The notes: generated by a model from the letters alone, not told the origin. A DNA stretch of 64,000 nucleotides from Acinetobacter larvae (GCF_001704115.1 NZ_CP016895.1:62001-126000); one strand, 5' to 3'; positions 31,485 through 41,796 are shown, numbered from the stretch's first letter. A program made the numbers and translations.

Positions 31485-32121
31485 GATTATTCGCCTGTGA
31501 AATACTATTTTTTATACGGTTATAAATTGTCAGAATTAACAGTAAACAGATGATCGTTAAAATAGCATTGATGACATAGCTAGAATAGTTCTCTGCAAAG
31601 TTAAAATAATTTTGTAATATCAAAATAATGATCAATACACTGCTCCAAAATGCTCGGTCACTTTTGCCCATAGGACCATCATAGCGGCGTTCTTGACCAA
31701 TCAGTGGTGCCATAACACCTGTGTATTCGCTGAGAATAGAAAGAAAGATCATCAACAATAAAATTTTTGCTTCAACTAGATTAAAAACAATTAAACAGCT
31801 GAATAAAGCGGTGTCGGCAATAACATCGCAGAGTTCATTATAATATGCCCCAAGTTTTGACTGTTGATGGAACTCACGTGCCAACATGCCATCGATGGCA
31901 TTAAAAGCCATGCGTAATAGCATCCACAATGGATAAATAAGTAAAATATAATTGGCACTATGTACGGCAAAATATTGATAGATAAATAGGCTAATGGCTA
32001 GAGAAATAAACATTGCCAATAAGGTTATTTGATTGGCGCTAATGCCTTTATTGAAAAGCCATGAAACAAAAGGTCGCAATAAGTTTTGAAAAGCTGGTTT
32101 TAATTGGTAAATAGAGGGCAT
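31477..32121 (-). CDS. ynbA: CDP-alcohol phosphatidyltransferase family protein (YnbA-like)
   Basis: A 214-residue membrane protein with about six helices that would transfer a phosphatidyl or phospho-alcohol group from a CDP donor. The family motif is D-x2-D-G-x2-A-R-x8-G-x3-D-x3-D. Here it reads NAIDGMLAREFHQQSKLGAYYNELCD, so the first and third Asp are Asn. E. coli YnbA, as I recall it, has the same N..DG and N..D form, so this is a subfamily trait rather than a random loss. The N terminus (MPSIYQLKPAFQNLLRP) also matches that subfamily. No ynbB-type CDP-diglyceride synthase gene lies next to it. Confidence 0.88.
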   Translation of the reverse strand: MPSIYQLKPAFQNLLRPFVSWLFNKGISANQITLLAMFISLAISLFIYQYFAVHSANYILLIYPLWMLLRMAFNAIDGMLAREFHQQSKLGAYYNELCDVIADTALFSCLIVFNLVEAKILLLMIFLSILSEYTGVMAPLIGQERRYDGPMGKSDRAFWSSVLIIILILQNYFNFAENYSSYVINAILTIICLLLILTIYNRIKNSISQANNHA

Positions 32122-32288
32122 CTTTTTTCGATTATTTTTAATACAAGTTTTATTAAAACAAAAGAGAAAAGGATATACAAACTTGAAATTGATAATATTT
32201 GTGTAATTGTATGGGTATATCGATCAGTATGATCTGATTAATTTGAGCTAATTGTATTATTTTCTATTTCAGTGAGAGGAGAGGGCTT

Positions 32289-32328
32289 GCAAATACCACT
32301 GACTTTCAAGAAAGCGGGTAGTATTTGC
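32289..32328 (-). other. Stem-loop downstream of fkpB
   Basis: GCAAATAC (32289-32296) pairs with GTATTTGC (32321-32328), and an inner CTTT/AAAG can pair too. It sits 46 bases after the fkpB stop. No T run follows on the minus strand, so it is not a standard intrinsic terminator; a processing or stability role is possible. Confidence 0.4.
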
Positions 32329-32373
32329 ATGGAGATTCTTGATATAAACAGATTGTAGTGTATATCAAAGATA

Positions 32374-32856
32374 CTATTTTAATTGAATACCTTGCTGTCC
32401 AGCAGGGGTTACTTTAAAGATTTCTACTTCAAAGCTAATATTACGCCCAGCTAAAGGGTGATTAAAATCGATCTCGGTAACATCATCTGTGACTGATTTG
32501 ACTACACCAAATAAGCTGGATTTGGCTTTGTCTTCAAACTCGATCATATGACCAACGATTGGACGTTGCTCAAATTTAACGGTATCAAATGTTTGTATAT
32601 TTTCTGGATTCCACGGACCAAAAGCTTCTTCAGGAGGAAGACTGACGGTACGACGGTCGCCAGCACGTAAACCAATTAAAGATTTTTCAAATCCTGGCAG
32701 TAAATTACCATCACCAATCACTAAGCTCACAGGTGCTTCACGACTACGACTATTATCTATTTCAGCACCATTTTCGATGGCAACCGAAAAATGTAATTCG
32801 ACTTGAGAACCTTCACTAATCCGTATTTCTTCATTGGGTTGAATAATTTCAGTCAT
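32374..32856 (-). CDS. fkpB: FKBP-type peptidyl-prolyl isomerase (SlpA/FkpB)
   Basis: A 160-residue SlyD/SlpA-class isomerase. The split FKBP domain has VELHFSVAIENGAEIDNS at the start and VIGDGNLLPGFEKSLIGLRAGDRRTV next, then an inserted IF chaperone domain (about 75-125) ending HPLAGRNISFEVEIFKV. Unlike SlyD it has no His-rich metal tail. The ATG at 32856 overlaps the lspA stop by 8 bases, which also marks the true start; an upstream in-frame ATG at 32880 lies within lspA and is less likely. The lspA-fkpB order is classic. ispH, often next, is not here. Confidence 0.94.
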   Translation of the reverse strand: MTEIIQPNEEIRISEGSQVELHFSVAIENGAEIDNSRSREAPVSLVIGDGNLLPGFEKSLIGLRAGDRRTVSLPPEEAFGPWNPENIQTFDTVKFEQRPIVGHMIEFEDKAKSSLFGVVKSVTDDVTEIDFNHPLAGRNISFEVEIFKVTPAGQQGIQLK

Positions 32857-33388
32857 GTTGTGCTTCCGCATTTTGAACACGTTTCTTCTCTAAGAAGAAA
32901 GTGTCAATGATCAATAAAATAGTCCCTAGTGTAATTGCGCTATCGGCCAAGTTAAATGCTGGAAAGTGGCTATTATTGTAATACACATGGATAAAATCGA
33001 CGACGTGACCCAAAACAATACGGTCAATTAAGTTACCTACGGCACCGCCGATAATCAAAGCAATTGCCATTGGAAGAATAATCAGCTTCTTCGGCATTCT
33101 CATGAGCCAAATAATAAAAATAATAGAAACTAAGCTGGCTAGCCCAGTAAAGAAATAGCGCTGCCAGCCACCTGCATCGGATAAGAAACTAAATGCAGCA
33201 CCATAGTTATAAAGTAGTGTCCAATTTAAAAAGGGCATTACAGCAATAGGTTCTGCATAGTTCAAATGCGTATTGGCAATCCATTTTGTCCACTGATCTA
33301 GCACAATGGCTAGGGCGCTCAGCCCTAACCAAAGTAAGTTCGCCGGATAAAACTGCCAAGCTTTTTTATTCTGTTGAGAATTAGGCAT
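32849..33388 (-). CDS. lspA: Lipoprotein signal peptidase
   Basis: Inner-membrane aspartyl protease that cleaves prolipoproteins after diacylglyceryl transfer to the lipobox Cys. The 179 residues hold four membrane helices. The two catalytic Asp are in GNLIDRIVLGHVVDFIHVY and FNLADSAITLG. The start overlaps the ileS stop by 8 bases (ATGCCTAA), showing translational coupling. The lipoproteins in this window (3257-3700, 6208-6753, 18121-18384, wza) would be its substrates. Confidence 0.97.
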   Translation of the reverse strand: MPNSQQNKKAWQFYPANLLWLGLSALAIVLDQWTKWIANTHLNYAEPIAVMPFLNWTLLYNYGAAFSFLSDAGGWQRYFFTGLASLVSIIFIIWLMRMPKKLIILPMAIALIIGGAVGNLIDRIVLGHVVDFIHVYYNNSHFPAFNLADSAITLGTILLIIDTFFLEKKRVQNAEAQHD

Positions 33389-36218
33389 ATTTTCTCACTT
33401 CGCCACTGCCTGTGACGTTGACAATACAACGTTGACAAAGACCTGGATGCTCAGCGTGGGTATTTACATCGGGTAGTACATGCCAGCAACGAACGCATTT
33501 TTCACCTGCTGCTGCCGATACTTTTACACGTAAACCATCAATTTCAGTTACTTCACCTTGTTCTGCATCATCATGCACGATTGCCTCAGAGGTGATTAAG
33601 ACAAAGCGTAGTTCATCATCAAGTTGATTGAGTACTTGCTTGAGTTCAGGTTTTACCCACAGTTCTAATTTCGCAGAAAGGTTACCACCAATCAGTTTAG
33701 CCGCCCGAGCAACCTCAATTTGTTTATTTACTGCAGATTTAATTGCAATAAGGGTTTGCCAATCTTGTTCGGAAATGGCATTGCTTTGACTGATTGTCGG
33801 AAGTTCATACCAGTAGCTGGTAAAGACATAGGCTTGTTGTTGTTCTGGAATCAGTGGCCAAGCTTCTTGTGCGGTAAAGCTTAGGATCGGACTAATCCAA
33901 CGGACAAATGCTTGTACGATGTGATACAAGGCAGTTTGTGCTGAACGACGTGCTTGTGAATCTGCTTTACTGGTGTATTGGCGATCTTTAATAATATCGA
34001 GGTAGAAACCACCTAAGTCATTAATACAGAAATTGGTAATCGCGCTGCAAGCAACGTGAAAATTCATATCGGTATAGGCTTGTTGGATGGTTTTTTGTAC
34101 TTCTGCAGTGCGCTGCAAGATATATTGATCCAGTGCAACCAGTTCATTTACTGGCAATACATCACGACTGGGTTGGAAACCATTGAGGTTGGCCAATAAG
34201 AAACGTAAGGTATTACGAATACGACGATAACTATCACTGACGCGGTTAAAGATTTCCTTACTTGCCGCAATTTCATAGCGATAATCGCTAGAGGCAACAT
34301 AAAGGCGTAAACCATCCGCACCGAGTTGCTTAATGATGTCTTCTAGTGGAATAAAGTTACCGAGCGATTTAGACAGCTTATGACCTTTTTCATCAACGGT
34401 GAAACCATGTGTCAATAAAGACTTATAAGGGGCTTTACCATTAATCGCGATAGAGGTCAGCAAAGAAGATTGGAACCAGCCGCGGTGTTGATCAGATCCT
34501 TCCAAATACAAATCAGCAGGTGCTGCCAGTTCTGGACGCTGTTGTAATACTGCATAATGGGTGGTGCCAGAGTCAAACCAGACATCTAAAGTGTCGCGTA
34601 CACAGTTGTATTGTGCTGCTTCTTCACCCAAGAAATCTTCTGCACTGCGGTTATACCAGGCATCAATGCCTTCTTGCTCAATGAGCTGAGCAACTTGTTC
34701 GAGGAGCTCATTGGTGCGTGGATGTAGCGCATTGGTATCTTTGTGTACAAAGAAGGGGATTGGCACACCCCAAGTCCGTTGTCGAGAAATACACCAGTCT
34801 GGGCGACCTTCGATCATGGCTTGAATACGGTTTTTACCCCAATCGGGTACAAATTGAATGTCATTTTCAATGGCATCGAGCGCTTTTTGGCGTAAGCCTT
34901 GCGCATCCATGCTAATAAACCATTGCGGTGTGGCACGGAAGATAATGGGGGTTTTATGACGCCAGCAATGTGGGTAGCTATGGCGAATTTTAGCATGTGC
35001 CCATAGCTTTTGGCTGTCCGTCAATGCGGCAATAATTTTAGGATTGGCTTTATAGATGTGTTCACCAGCAAAAATAGGTGACGTTTCTAAATAAACACCA
35101 TTACCGCCCACTGGATTGTCGACCAATAATTGATATTGTAAGCCTACTTTATAGTCATCTACACCATGACCTGGCGCTGTGTGAACCGCACCGGTACCAC
35201 TGTCAGCCGTGACGTGCTCACCTAAAATAACGGGTACTTGGCGTGTTGCAATTAAAGGATGTTGTAATTGTAAGTGTTCTAATGCCTGACCTTTAAAGTC
35301 GGCTAATACCACAGGATTTTCCAACTGATAACGTTCACATGCGCTGGCAACAAGATCCTTGGCCAAAAGCAAATTACGTAAACCCGTATCGGTTTGTACT
35401 TGTACAACTTGATAGTCAATTTCAGGATGTACTGAGACCGCTTGGTTGGCTGGTAACGTCCATGGCGTTGTGGTCCAGATGACGATATCAGTTGGGTGGC
35501 TAATGTTCGCATCAATACGTTGTGACAAGTCTGCCAAATTGACGATGGCAAAACCAACATCAATTGCATCGGATGTTTTATCTTGGTATTCAACCTCAGC
35601 TTCCGCCAATGATGAGCCACAGTCTAAGCACCAGTTCACCGGTTTTAGCCCCGGTTGTACATGACCAGCTTTTTGGATTTCACCTAGACTACGGACAATA
35701 TCAGCTTCTTGTTTATAGTTCATGGTTAGATAGGGATTGTCCCAATCGCCCAATACACCCATACGGATGAAGTCTTTCTTTTGGATATCAATTTGCGTAT
35801 AAGCATATTCACGACAAGCTTTACGAAAAGCAGAAGCATCAAGGTTGACACCAACTTTACCAACTTTTTCTTCTACTTTTAGCTCGATTGGTAAGCCATG
35901 ACAGTCCCAGCCAGGAACATAAGGTGCATCATAGCCATCTAACGTTTTGCTTTTTACAATAATGTCTTTTAGTACTTTATTAACAACGTGACCTAAATGT
36001 AGTGTGCCATTGGCATAAGGAGGGCCATCGTGCAAAATATATTTTTTCTTACCAATACGCGAAGCACGAATTTGCTGATAAATGTTGTCGGCATACCACT
36101 GTTCTAACCATTTAATTTCACGCACCGCAAGGTTAGCCTTCATGGCAAAGTCGGTACCTGGGAGGTTGAGGGTGGCTTTGTAGTCCACTGCATTGTCAGA
36201 ATTTTGCTTATCGCTCAT
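33381..36218 (-). CDS. ileS: Isoleucyl-tRNA synthetase
   Basis: Class I synthetase charging tRNA-Ile, with an editing domain against valine. The 945 residues include the HIGH-type motif GTLHLGH (about 65-71), the CP1 editing insertion (about 200-400), and the KMSKS-type loop KLSKSLGN (about 607-614). A C-terminal zinc-binding region carries CVRCW and CQRCI. An ATG at 36230 is also in frame and adds four residues. It is the second gene of ribF-ileS-lspA-fkpB, 58 bases after ribF. The bacterial-type form is the one sensitive to mupirocin in most species. Confidence 0.98.
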   Translation of the reverse strand: MSDKQNSDNAVDYKATLNLPGTDFAMKANLAVREIKWLEQWYADNIYQQIRASRIGKKKYILHDGPPYANGTLHLGHVVNKVLKDIIVKSKTLDGYDAPYVPGWDCHGLPIELKVEEKVGKVGVNLDASAFRKACREYAYTQIDIQKKDFIRMGVLGDWDNPYLTMNYKQEADIVRSLGEIQKAGHVQPGLKPVNWCLDCGSSLAEAEVEYQDKTSDAIDVGFAIVNLADLSQRIDANISHPTDIVIWTTTPWTLPANQAVSVHPEIDYQVVQVQTDTGLRNLLLAKDLVASACERYQLENPVVLADFKGQALEHLQLQHPLIATRQVPVILGEHVTADSGTGAVHTAPGHGVDDYKVGLQYQLLVDNPVGGNGVYLETSPIFAGEHIYKANPKIIAALTDSQKLWAHAKIRHSYPHCWRHKTPIIFRATPQWFISMDAQGLRQKALDAIENDIQFVPDWGKNRIQAMIEGRPDWCISRQRTWGVPIPFFVHKDTNALHPRTNELLEQVAQLIEQEGIDAWYNRSAEDFLGEEAAQYNCVRDTLDVWFDSGTTHYAVLQQRPELAAPADLYLEGSDQHRGWFQSSLLTSIAINGKAPYKSLLTHGFTVDEKGHKLSKSLGNFIPLEDIIKQLGADGLRLYVASSDYRYEIAASKEIFNRVSDSYRRIRNTLRFLLANLNGFQPSRDVLPVNELVALDQYILQRTAEVQKTIQQAYTDMNFHVACSAITNFCINDLGGFYLDIIKDRQYTSKADSQARRSAQTALYHIVQAFVRWISPILSFTAQEAWPLIPEQQQAYVFTSYWYELPTISQSNAISEQDWQTLIAIKSAVNKQIEVARAAKLIGGNLSAKLELWVKPELKQVLNQLDDELRFVLITSEAIVHDDAEQGEVTEIDGLRVKVSAAAGEKCVRCWHVLPDVNTHAEHPGLCQRCIVNVTGSGEVRKYA

Positions 36219-36276
36219 GCAAGTTGTCATCCAAATAAATCAGCTCGTGCTGACGCGTTTCATATTAAAGTTTAAA

Positions 36277-37278
36277 TTAAACAGGAGAGTTCGGTGTTGT
36301 TTTACGAAACTCAATCAGTTCCACGACATCACCTGCAATTCCAGTCTTGAGTGCCTCTAGTGACGGATAATTCAGTTCACCATGTAGGTAGTTGAGGAAA
36401 GTCACCCGCATCAATAAACCATACAGATTAGCAGAAAGTTCAGGAAAATGTACTTCTAATCGCCATTCTGGCTGTTGCTGTTCTATTGATGGTCGTGTTC
36501 CAACATTGGCTGCTCCAAATAAACTATTGTTTTGGTAGCCTTTTATTCCTTTTAATGCGGTATTTTGTTGGGTGAGAAGCTGCGGAAAATCCGCACTTTC
36601 ACAGACCACTTCAACGCCATAAATTCCTTTTAGACATGGTCTATGACGACTCATCGCCACATTGATGGTGGGGAAGTTGAGTTCACGACCAATTTGATCG
36701 CCATAGCCGACGCGTCCGATCATGCTATAAGGGCGACCTAGCAGTTGCGCAGCCAGCTGTAAGTCACCTTGTTGCAAAACGTGTCGAATACGGGTTGAAC
36801 TGACCCGTTCGCCTGCATATTGCACGGTGTTAAGATGAATGACTTCAAAGCCATATTGTTTTAAAAATTCACTATTACCCTGACGATTTTTACCAAAATG
36901 AAAATCATCACCGAGTACTAAACATTGCGCATTGAGTCGATATTTTAAAAGATCGGCAAAGTCTTGTGCACTCATACTGCGCAAATGATGATCAAATTTT
37001 GCAATGACCACATAATCGACACCGAGTGTTTTGAGATATGTTACTTTCTCACGCAAAGAGCTAATACGTGGTGGTGCATCATAACCCTTAAAAAATTCTA
37101 AGGGTTGTGGTTCAAAAATCATCACCACTGATTGTAGCTGCTGTGCGGCAGCAATGGATTTTAGCTGTGAAATCATGGCTTGATGTCCAAGATGGATGCC
37201 ATCAAAATTACCAATGGTCACTGCAGTTTTTGGCAATTGTTTATTGGGGGATAAAGCATTTAGGCGTAACAGCTTCAT
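36277..37278 (-). CDS. ribF: Bifunctional riboflavin kinase / FMN adenylyltransferase
   Basis: Makes FMN and then FAD from riboflavin. In 333 residues the N-terminal nucleotidyltransferase has AVTIGNFDGIHLGHQAMI and the second site motif SSTRIRHVLQQGD. The C-terminal kinase domain (about 185-325) has GRVGYGDQIGRELNFPTIN-type signature and the NVGTRPS loop. The ATG at 37278 has GGAA upstream and matches the usual start; another ATG at 37287 is possible. It leads the ribF-ileS-lspA-fkpB operon. Confidence 0.96.
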   Translation of the reverse strand: MKLLRLNALSPNKQLPKTAVTIGNFDGIHLGHQAMISQLKSIAAAQQLQSVVMIFEPQPLEFFKGYDAPPRISSLREKVTYLKTLGVDYVVIAKFDHHLRSMSAQDFADLLKYRLNAQCLVLGDDFHFGKNRQGNSEFLKQYGFEVIHLNTVQYAGERVSSTRIRHVLQQGDLQLAAQLLGRPYSMIGRVGYGDQIGRELNFPTINVAMSRHRPCLKGIYGVEVVCESADFPQLLTQQNTALKGIKGYQNNSLFGAANVGTRPSIEQQQPEWRLEVHFPELSANLYGLLMRVTFLNYLHGELNYPSLEALKTGIAGDVVELIEFRKTTPNSPV

Positions 37279-37287
37279 GATTTCCAT

Positions 37288-37652
37288 AAAAACTAAATAT
37301 CGAAGAGTTGATATATTGCCATAATCTAAGCTTTACGTCTTGTTGTTGTGTTTTTAAACGCTAAAAAAGATATGAACTGATTTTTATTTACATGACGCAG
37401 AACGATGCAGGATGCAAACCAAGAGTAAAACAAGAGTAAAACAAGGGTTAAGCAAGGACTACGCGGGGATTAAGACAGTTGCAATAGGGGGGCATTAAAC
37501 TGTGCAACAGATTGACTTTTAGATATTTTTTAGTTGTATGACAGCATGATGATAGTTGCTTAGGTCGGTCTGTATGTAGGATCTGGCGACCATAGTTTTG
37601 CTATGGTCGTAAGCCAAATGATATGCGGTATAACCTGAAGATACCCATGGTT
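37288..37652. other. Intergenic region upstream of ribF with short tandem repeats
   Basis: No gene is seen. It should hold the promoter of the ribF operon. Two exact 11-base copies of CAAGAGTAAAA (37420-37430, 37431-37441) are followed by two degenerate copies (37442-37452 and 37453-37463). Confidence 0.5.
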
Positions 37653-38264
37653 TTATCGCGGTAAAATACCGTATAAAAGAAGGTGTACAGTATGTTGTAC
37701 ACTGCGTTGGTAAATGTGGCGGCTGCGTAAAGATTTTCCCATTAAAATTTCAATTTGCGTGGTAAAGTCTGCATAGTTTTGTGTAATACCCCATATATTG
37801 ATAATTAATAATTCTGGATCAATTTCTTTAGAGATTTTGCCTTGTTCTTGCCAAGTTAAAATAACTTTGGCTTTACGTTTAAATAATTTTTTAAGTGGGC
37901 CTTTTAAGATAGATAAAATATGTGGTGCACCTTGAATAATTTCTAAAGCAAAAAGTTTTGAAGCTTTGGGTTCAGTAATGGCAACATCGATTTTCGTTAT
38001 TAAGTATTGTGCAATTGCTTCTGTTGGTTCGCAGTCAGGTTCTAGGGTTTGTAAGGGGGTTAACCATTTTTGCATTACAGAAGTGAGTACTTCTACATAT
38101 AATGCTTCTTTGTTGGCGTAATAATAAAAAATATTAGATTTATGCATTTCTGCAAGTCGAGCAATTTCATCGAGGCTCGCCCCATTAAATCCATATTGAG
38201 AAAAAACATCCAGAGCTGCGGCAAGGAGTTGGTGTCTTTTTTGAGTACTCTTTTTTTGTTCCAT
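37653..38264 (-). CDS. TetR/AcrR-family regulator, RutR-like
   Basis: A 203-residue repressor-type protein. The N-terminal helix-turn-helix is LLAAALDVFSQYGFNGASLDEIARLAEMHKSNIFYYYANKEALY (about 13-56). The C-terminal half, with LFALEIIQGAPHI and INIWGITQNYADF, resembles the ligand domain of RutR (pyrimidine-responsive). No rut catabolic genes are present around it, so the RutR link says only that the fold is shared. It is followed downstream by ribF and has a long gene-free region upstream. Confidence 0.88.
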   Translation of the reverse strand: MEQKKSTQKRHQLLAAALDVFSQYGFNGASLDEIARLAEMHKSNIFYYYANKEALYVEVLTSVMQKWLTPLQTLEPDCEPTEAIAQYLITKIDVAITEPKASKLFALEIIQGAPHILSILKGPLKKLFKRKAKVILTWQEQGKISKEIDPELLIINIWGITQNYADFTTQIEILMGKSLRSRHIYQRSVQHTVHLLLYGILPR

Positions 38265-38928
38265 TGCATATCGTGACAGTTAGTAAGGGTGGCTAAATTG
38301 TACGGTATATTTTTGCGTTTGTTGACAGCTTAAATGCTTATTTCTGGTGATATTCCTTGCTGTACTGTTTAGTTAAACTTATCGAATGGTAGGCTTTATT
38401 ATTGATTAAATTTGAACTGAATTGAAAGGTATAGATTCTATAAGGTATTTTTTATTTTTTGAATTGTTTTTGCACAGTTGATTTTAATTTTACTTAAAAG
38501 CAAAACCAAGTGAAATGGTTTATTTAATTATGAAGTTATACTGGTGTTAAGTCATTAAAAGTGTAGAAATTATTAAAATAAATATCATGTCAATTGCATA
38601 ATATTACATCTGGGAGATATTTTGAAGCACGAAATTCTAACGCTTAAAGGTAAATTCTATTGTTAAAATTTGTGCTTAGAATAGCTAGGTATTTAAAAAA
38701 TAGGAAGATTTGTATTTTTTGATCAAGTAAGGTGAATTGTCAAAATTTGCAGTTGCTTCAACATAATTGTTCTTGAACCTGTATTTGAGAGTCGCTTAAG
38801 GCTAAAAAATAACAGATAGCTCCAAAAAACCTAAATGCATGTCTATTAACATGGATATTTTAGCTATTACTATATTGAGTCGAAGATAATGTTTAAATAA
38901 CCTGTTTATTAAAAGATATGTCCCTGTT
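38265..38928. other. 664-base AT-rich gap without recognised gene
   Basis: Between the TetR gene and the end of ssuB. Frames are short and broken in both strands, there is no good ribosome site with a following frame of useful length, and no T-run hairpin or tRNA is seen. It is unusually long and AT-rich compared with other gaps in the window, so a small RNA or decayed gene cannot be excluded. Confidence 0.4.
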
Positions 38929-39741
38929 TTAATGATTGAGTATGGCATTTAAAACATTTTGTTCGATTTCAACAAAATCATGATTTTTGACACGTGGTCT
39001 TGCTAAATTGATATGAAATTGCTGCAATATTTTTCCTTGATCCAGGAATATGATACGGTCTGCTAATAGCACTGCTTCAGTTACATCATGGGTAACCAAT
39101 AATGCCGTAAAGCCTTTTTCTAACCACAGTTTTTCAATGAGTTTTTGCATTTCTAAACGGGTAAGTGCATCTAAAGCACCTAAGGGTTCATCGAGTAATA
39201 GAATTTGGGGACGATGCGCCAAAGCACGCGCGAGTGCAACCCGTTGTTGTTGACCACCAGATAATTGCGCTGGCCAATGCTGGGCTTTTTCGGCGAGACC
39301 AATATGCTTTAAAAGCTGTTCAGCTTGAGAAAATTGCGTTGTGGCGAGACCAAGTCTGATATTTTCAATAACACTTTGCCATGGCAATAGCCTTGGGTTT
39401 TGAAACATCACCCGTAAGTTGTGACGACTAGCATGTTGCTGGGCAGAAACATCGTCTTGGTGACTATGCTGTGCAAAATCAATATTGCCTTGGCTTTGTT
39501 GTTCTAAGCCCGCGATTAGTCGGAGTAAGGTGCTTTTACCACAGCCACTTTTACCAACAATAGCAACAAATTCTCCAGCTTGAATGTTGAGATCAAGTTG
39601 ATCTAATACCGTGAGTTCGCCATAGTGTTTACTGAGCTGTTTAAGCTGTATGGAGGCGCCTATCGCATCTTCATTTTCAACAATTTGCCGAGGGAGCGCG
39701 CGATGCTGATGTAGATAAGGATTGAGCGTGAGATAAGTCAT
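38929..39741 (-). CDS. ssuB: Aliphatic sulfonate ABC transporter ATP-binding protein
   Basis: ATPase that powers uptake of alkanesulfonates as a sulfur source. Its 270 residues show Walker [14 protein letters not shown] (about 63-75), Q-loop [16 protein letters not shown], signature [16 protein letters not shown], Walker [13 protein letters not shown] and the H-loop [11 protein letters not shown]. The LLPW after the Q-loop is typical of SsuB/TauB. It is last in the ssuA-ssuD-ssuC-ssuB operon, starting 2 bases after the permease gene. Confidence 0.95.
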   Translation of the reverse strand: MTYLTLNPYLHQHRALPRQIVENEDAIGASIQLKQLSKHYGELTVLDQLDLNIQAGEFVAIVGKSGCGKSTLLRLIAGLEQQSQGNIDFAQHSHQDDVSAQQHASRHNLRVMFQNPRLLPWQSVIENIRLGLATTQFSQAEQLLKHIGLAEKAQHWPAQLSGGQQQRVALARALAHRPQILLLDEPLGALDALTRLEMQKLIEKLWLEKGFTALLVTHDVTEAVLLADRIIFLDQGKILQQFHINLARPRVKNHDFVEIEQNVLNAILNH

Positions 39742-39743
39742 TA

Positions 39744-40562
39744 TTAATCACCCGTTTGATAAGCTGAATGCCAGCGTAATAAGCGCCGTTCTAAATAGGC
39801 AGCCAGTACATCTGCGATTTTGCCCAATAATGCATATAACAAGATTCCGACCAGCACCACATCGGTCTGAAGAAATTCTCGTGCATTCATGGTCATATAA
39901 CCGATACCTGATTGTGCTGAAATGGTTTCTGCCACAATGAGTAATACCCAAACTAAGCCTAAAGCAAAACGTAGCCCAACGAGGATGGAGGGCAGCGCGG
40001 CCGGTAAAATGATATTTTTATAAAGTTGCCATGGATTGAGACCGTAGCTTTTTCCCATTTCGATGAGCTGTGGATCAACTGCGCGTATGCCATGATAGGT
40101 ATTGATATAAATTGGAAAAAACACGCCTACTGCAACCAGAAATAACTTGGCAGTTTCATCGATACCAAACCATAGAATCACTAATGGAATCAATGCTAAA
40201 GCCGGTATGTTACGAATCATTTGCAGGGTGGTGTCGAGTAAATTGGAGGCAATTTTAGAGGAGCCGTTTAGTAAGCCAAGTACTAAGCCCAGCCCGCCAC
40301 CAACGCATAATCCCAATAAGGCTCGACCTAAACTGACTTGCACATGGCGCCATAACTCACCACTTTTAAGGAGATCCCAAAAGGCAATGGCGACGCTGGA
40401 TGGTGCAGGTAATACGCGACTCTGTAGCAGCCCCAGGCTTGAGCAACTTTGCCAAATGATCAAGAGTAAAAGCGGAACGAGCCAAGGCGTCAAAACAGTT
40501 AAACTGTGTTTGACTCCACGTGAAACCACATTGAGATTGGTTGCATGGCGGGCTGTTTTCAT
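39744..40562 (-). CDS. ssuC: Aliphatic sulfonate ABC transporter permease
   Basis: A 272-residue inner-membrane permease with about six helices and the EAA-type loop [37 protein letters not shown], which docks to SsuB. An N-terminal region [24 protein letters not shown] is typical of SsuC/TauC. The start overlaps the ssuD stop by 4 bases (ATGA), showing tight coupling. Confidence 0.95.
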   Translation of the reverse strand: MKTARHATNLNVVSRGVKHSLTVLTPWLVPLLLLIIWQSCSSLGLLQSRVLPAPSSVAIAFWDLLKSGELWRHVQVSLGRALLGLCVGGGLGLVLGLLNGSSKIASNLLDTTLQMIRNIPALALIPLVILWFGIDETAKLFLVAVGVFFPIYINTYHGIRAVDPQLIEMGKSYGLNPWQLYKNIILPAALPSILVGLRFALGLVWVLLIVAETISAQSGIGYMTMNAREFLQTDVVLVGILLYALLGKIADVLAAYLERRLLRWHSAYQTGD

Positions 40563-41737
40563 GTTGTCTCCGAAACTACCTCTGCTGTCACTGTCGTTTT
40601 AGGAGGGGTATAGTTATTGGCAACAATTTCTCCAAACGGACCCGTTAGATGTGGTTGACTCAGTTTTTCCTGTAAGGTCAGGGGAAGTAAAGGGAAAACC
40701 AATTCAGCAAAGCGGATGGCTTCTTCCAAATGTGGATAACCGGAGAAAATAAAAGTATCAATGCCGAGGTCTGCATATTCTTGAATCCGTGCTGCGACTG
40801 TTGCAGGATCACCAACCAGGGCCGTTCCCGCACCTCCACGCACTAAGCCCACACCTGCCCATAAGTTTGGTGAAACCTCCAATTTACTACGGTCACCATT
40901 ATGGAGCTCAGCCATACGCCGTTGCCCGACAGAATCCATTTGCTTAAATTTCTGTTGCGCAATGGCAATGGTATCGTCATCTATATATTGAATGAGCTCT
41001 TCAGCAGCTTGCCAAGCTTGTTGTGCTGTTTCACGAACAATGACATGAAGTCGAATACCATAGTTGAGACGTCGACCTTTGGCTGCTGCGGCATCTTTGA
41101 CACGCTGGATTTTTTCTTTGACCGCAGCAGGTGGTTCACCCCAGCTGAGATAGGTATCAACTTGGTCTGCAGCTAAAGCAATCGCATCTTCAGACGATCC
41201 ACCAAACCAAAGCGGTGGATAGGGTTTTTGTATGGGTGGATATAAGAGTTTGGCATGATCGACACTTAAACTTTCACCATGAAAACTAAAGTCTTCTCCC
41301 TCATGTGAGCGACGAAGAATCTCACGCCAAATGGTCAGATATTCTGCTGCTGTTTTATAGCGTGTCGCATGGTCTTCGTAAACGCCATCTCCTTGCAGTT
41401 CTTGTTCATCACCACCTGTGACCAAATTCAGCAGTACGCGCCCACCAGATAAACGGTCGAATGTTGCTGCCATACGCGCGGCCAATGCTGGCGTAGTAAC
41501 ACCAGGACGCAGTGCCACTAAAAATTTCAGTCGTGTGGTGGCATCGATGAGGCTGGCAGCACTGATCCAAGGGTCTTCGCATGATCTTCCTGTTGGAATC
41601 AATACGCCTTCATAGCCCAGCTGATCCGCAGCGATGGCAATCTGTTTCATATAGCTATGATCTACAGTGCGTGCGCCTTTGCTGGTGCCTAAATAGCGGC
41701 TATCACCATGGGTGGGAATGAACCAAAAAATTTTCAT
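40559..41737 (-). CDS. ssuD: FMNH2-dependent alkanesulfonate monooxygenase
   Basis: Uses reduced FMN and oxygen to split alkanesulfonates into aldehyde and sulfite. The 392-residue luciferase-like (TIM-barrel) protein has the opening [53 protein letters not shown], and [14 protein letters not shown]. Two adjacent ATGs at 41740 and 41737 follow AAGGAAG; I chose the second for spacing. The NAD(P)H:FMN reductase SsuE that normally supplies FMNH2 is not encoded in this operon and must come from elsewhere. Confidence 0.96.
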   Translation of the reverse strand: MKIFWFIPTHGDSRYLGTSKGARTVDHSYMKQIAIAADQLGYEGVLIPTGRSCEDPWISAASLIDATTRLKFLVALRPGVTTPALAARMAATFDRLSGGRVLLNLVTGGDEQELQGDGVYEDHATRYKTAAEYLTIWREILRRSHEGEDFSFHGESLSVDHAKLLYPPIQKPYPPLWFGGSSEDAIALAADQVDTYLSWGEPPAAVKEKIQRVKDAAAAKGRRLNYGIRLHVIVRETAQQAWQAAEELIQYIDDDTIAIAQQKFKQMDSVGQRRMAELHNGDRSKLEVSPNLWAGVGLVRGGAGTALVGDPATVAARIQEYADLGIDTFIFSGYPHLEEAIRFAELVFPLLPLTLQEKLSQPHLTGPFGEIVANNYTPPKTTVTAEVVSETT

Positions 41738-41796
41738 CATGACTTCCTTCATTCAATTTTCTTTATGCTTGCGCTTTAATGTTTTTAAGTCTGGGC

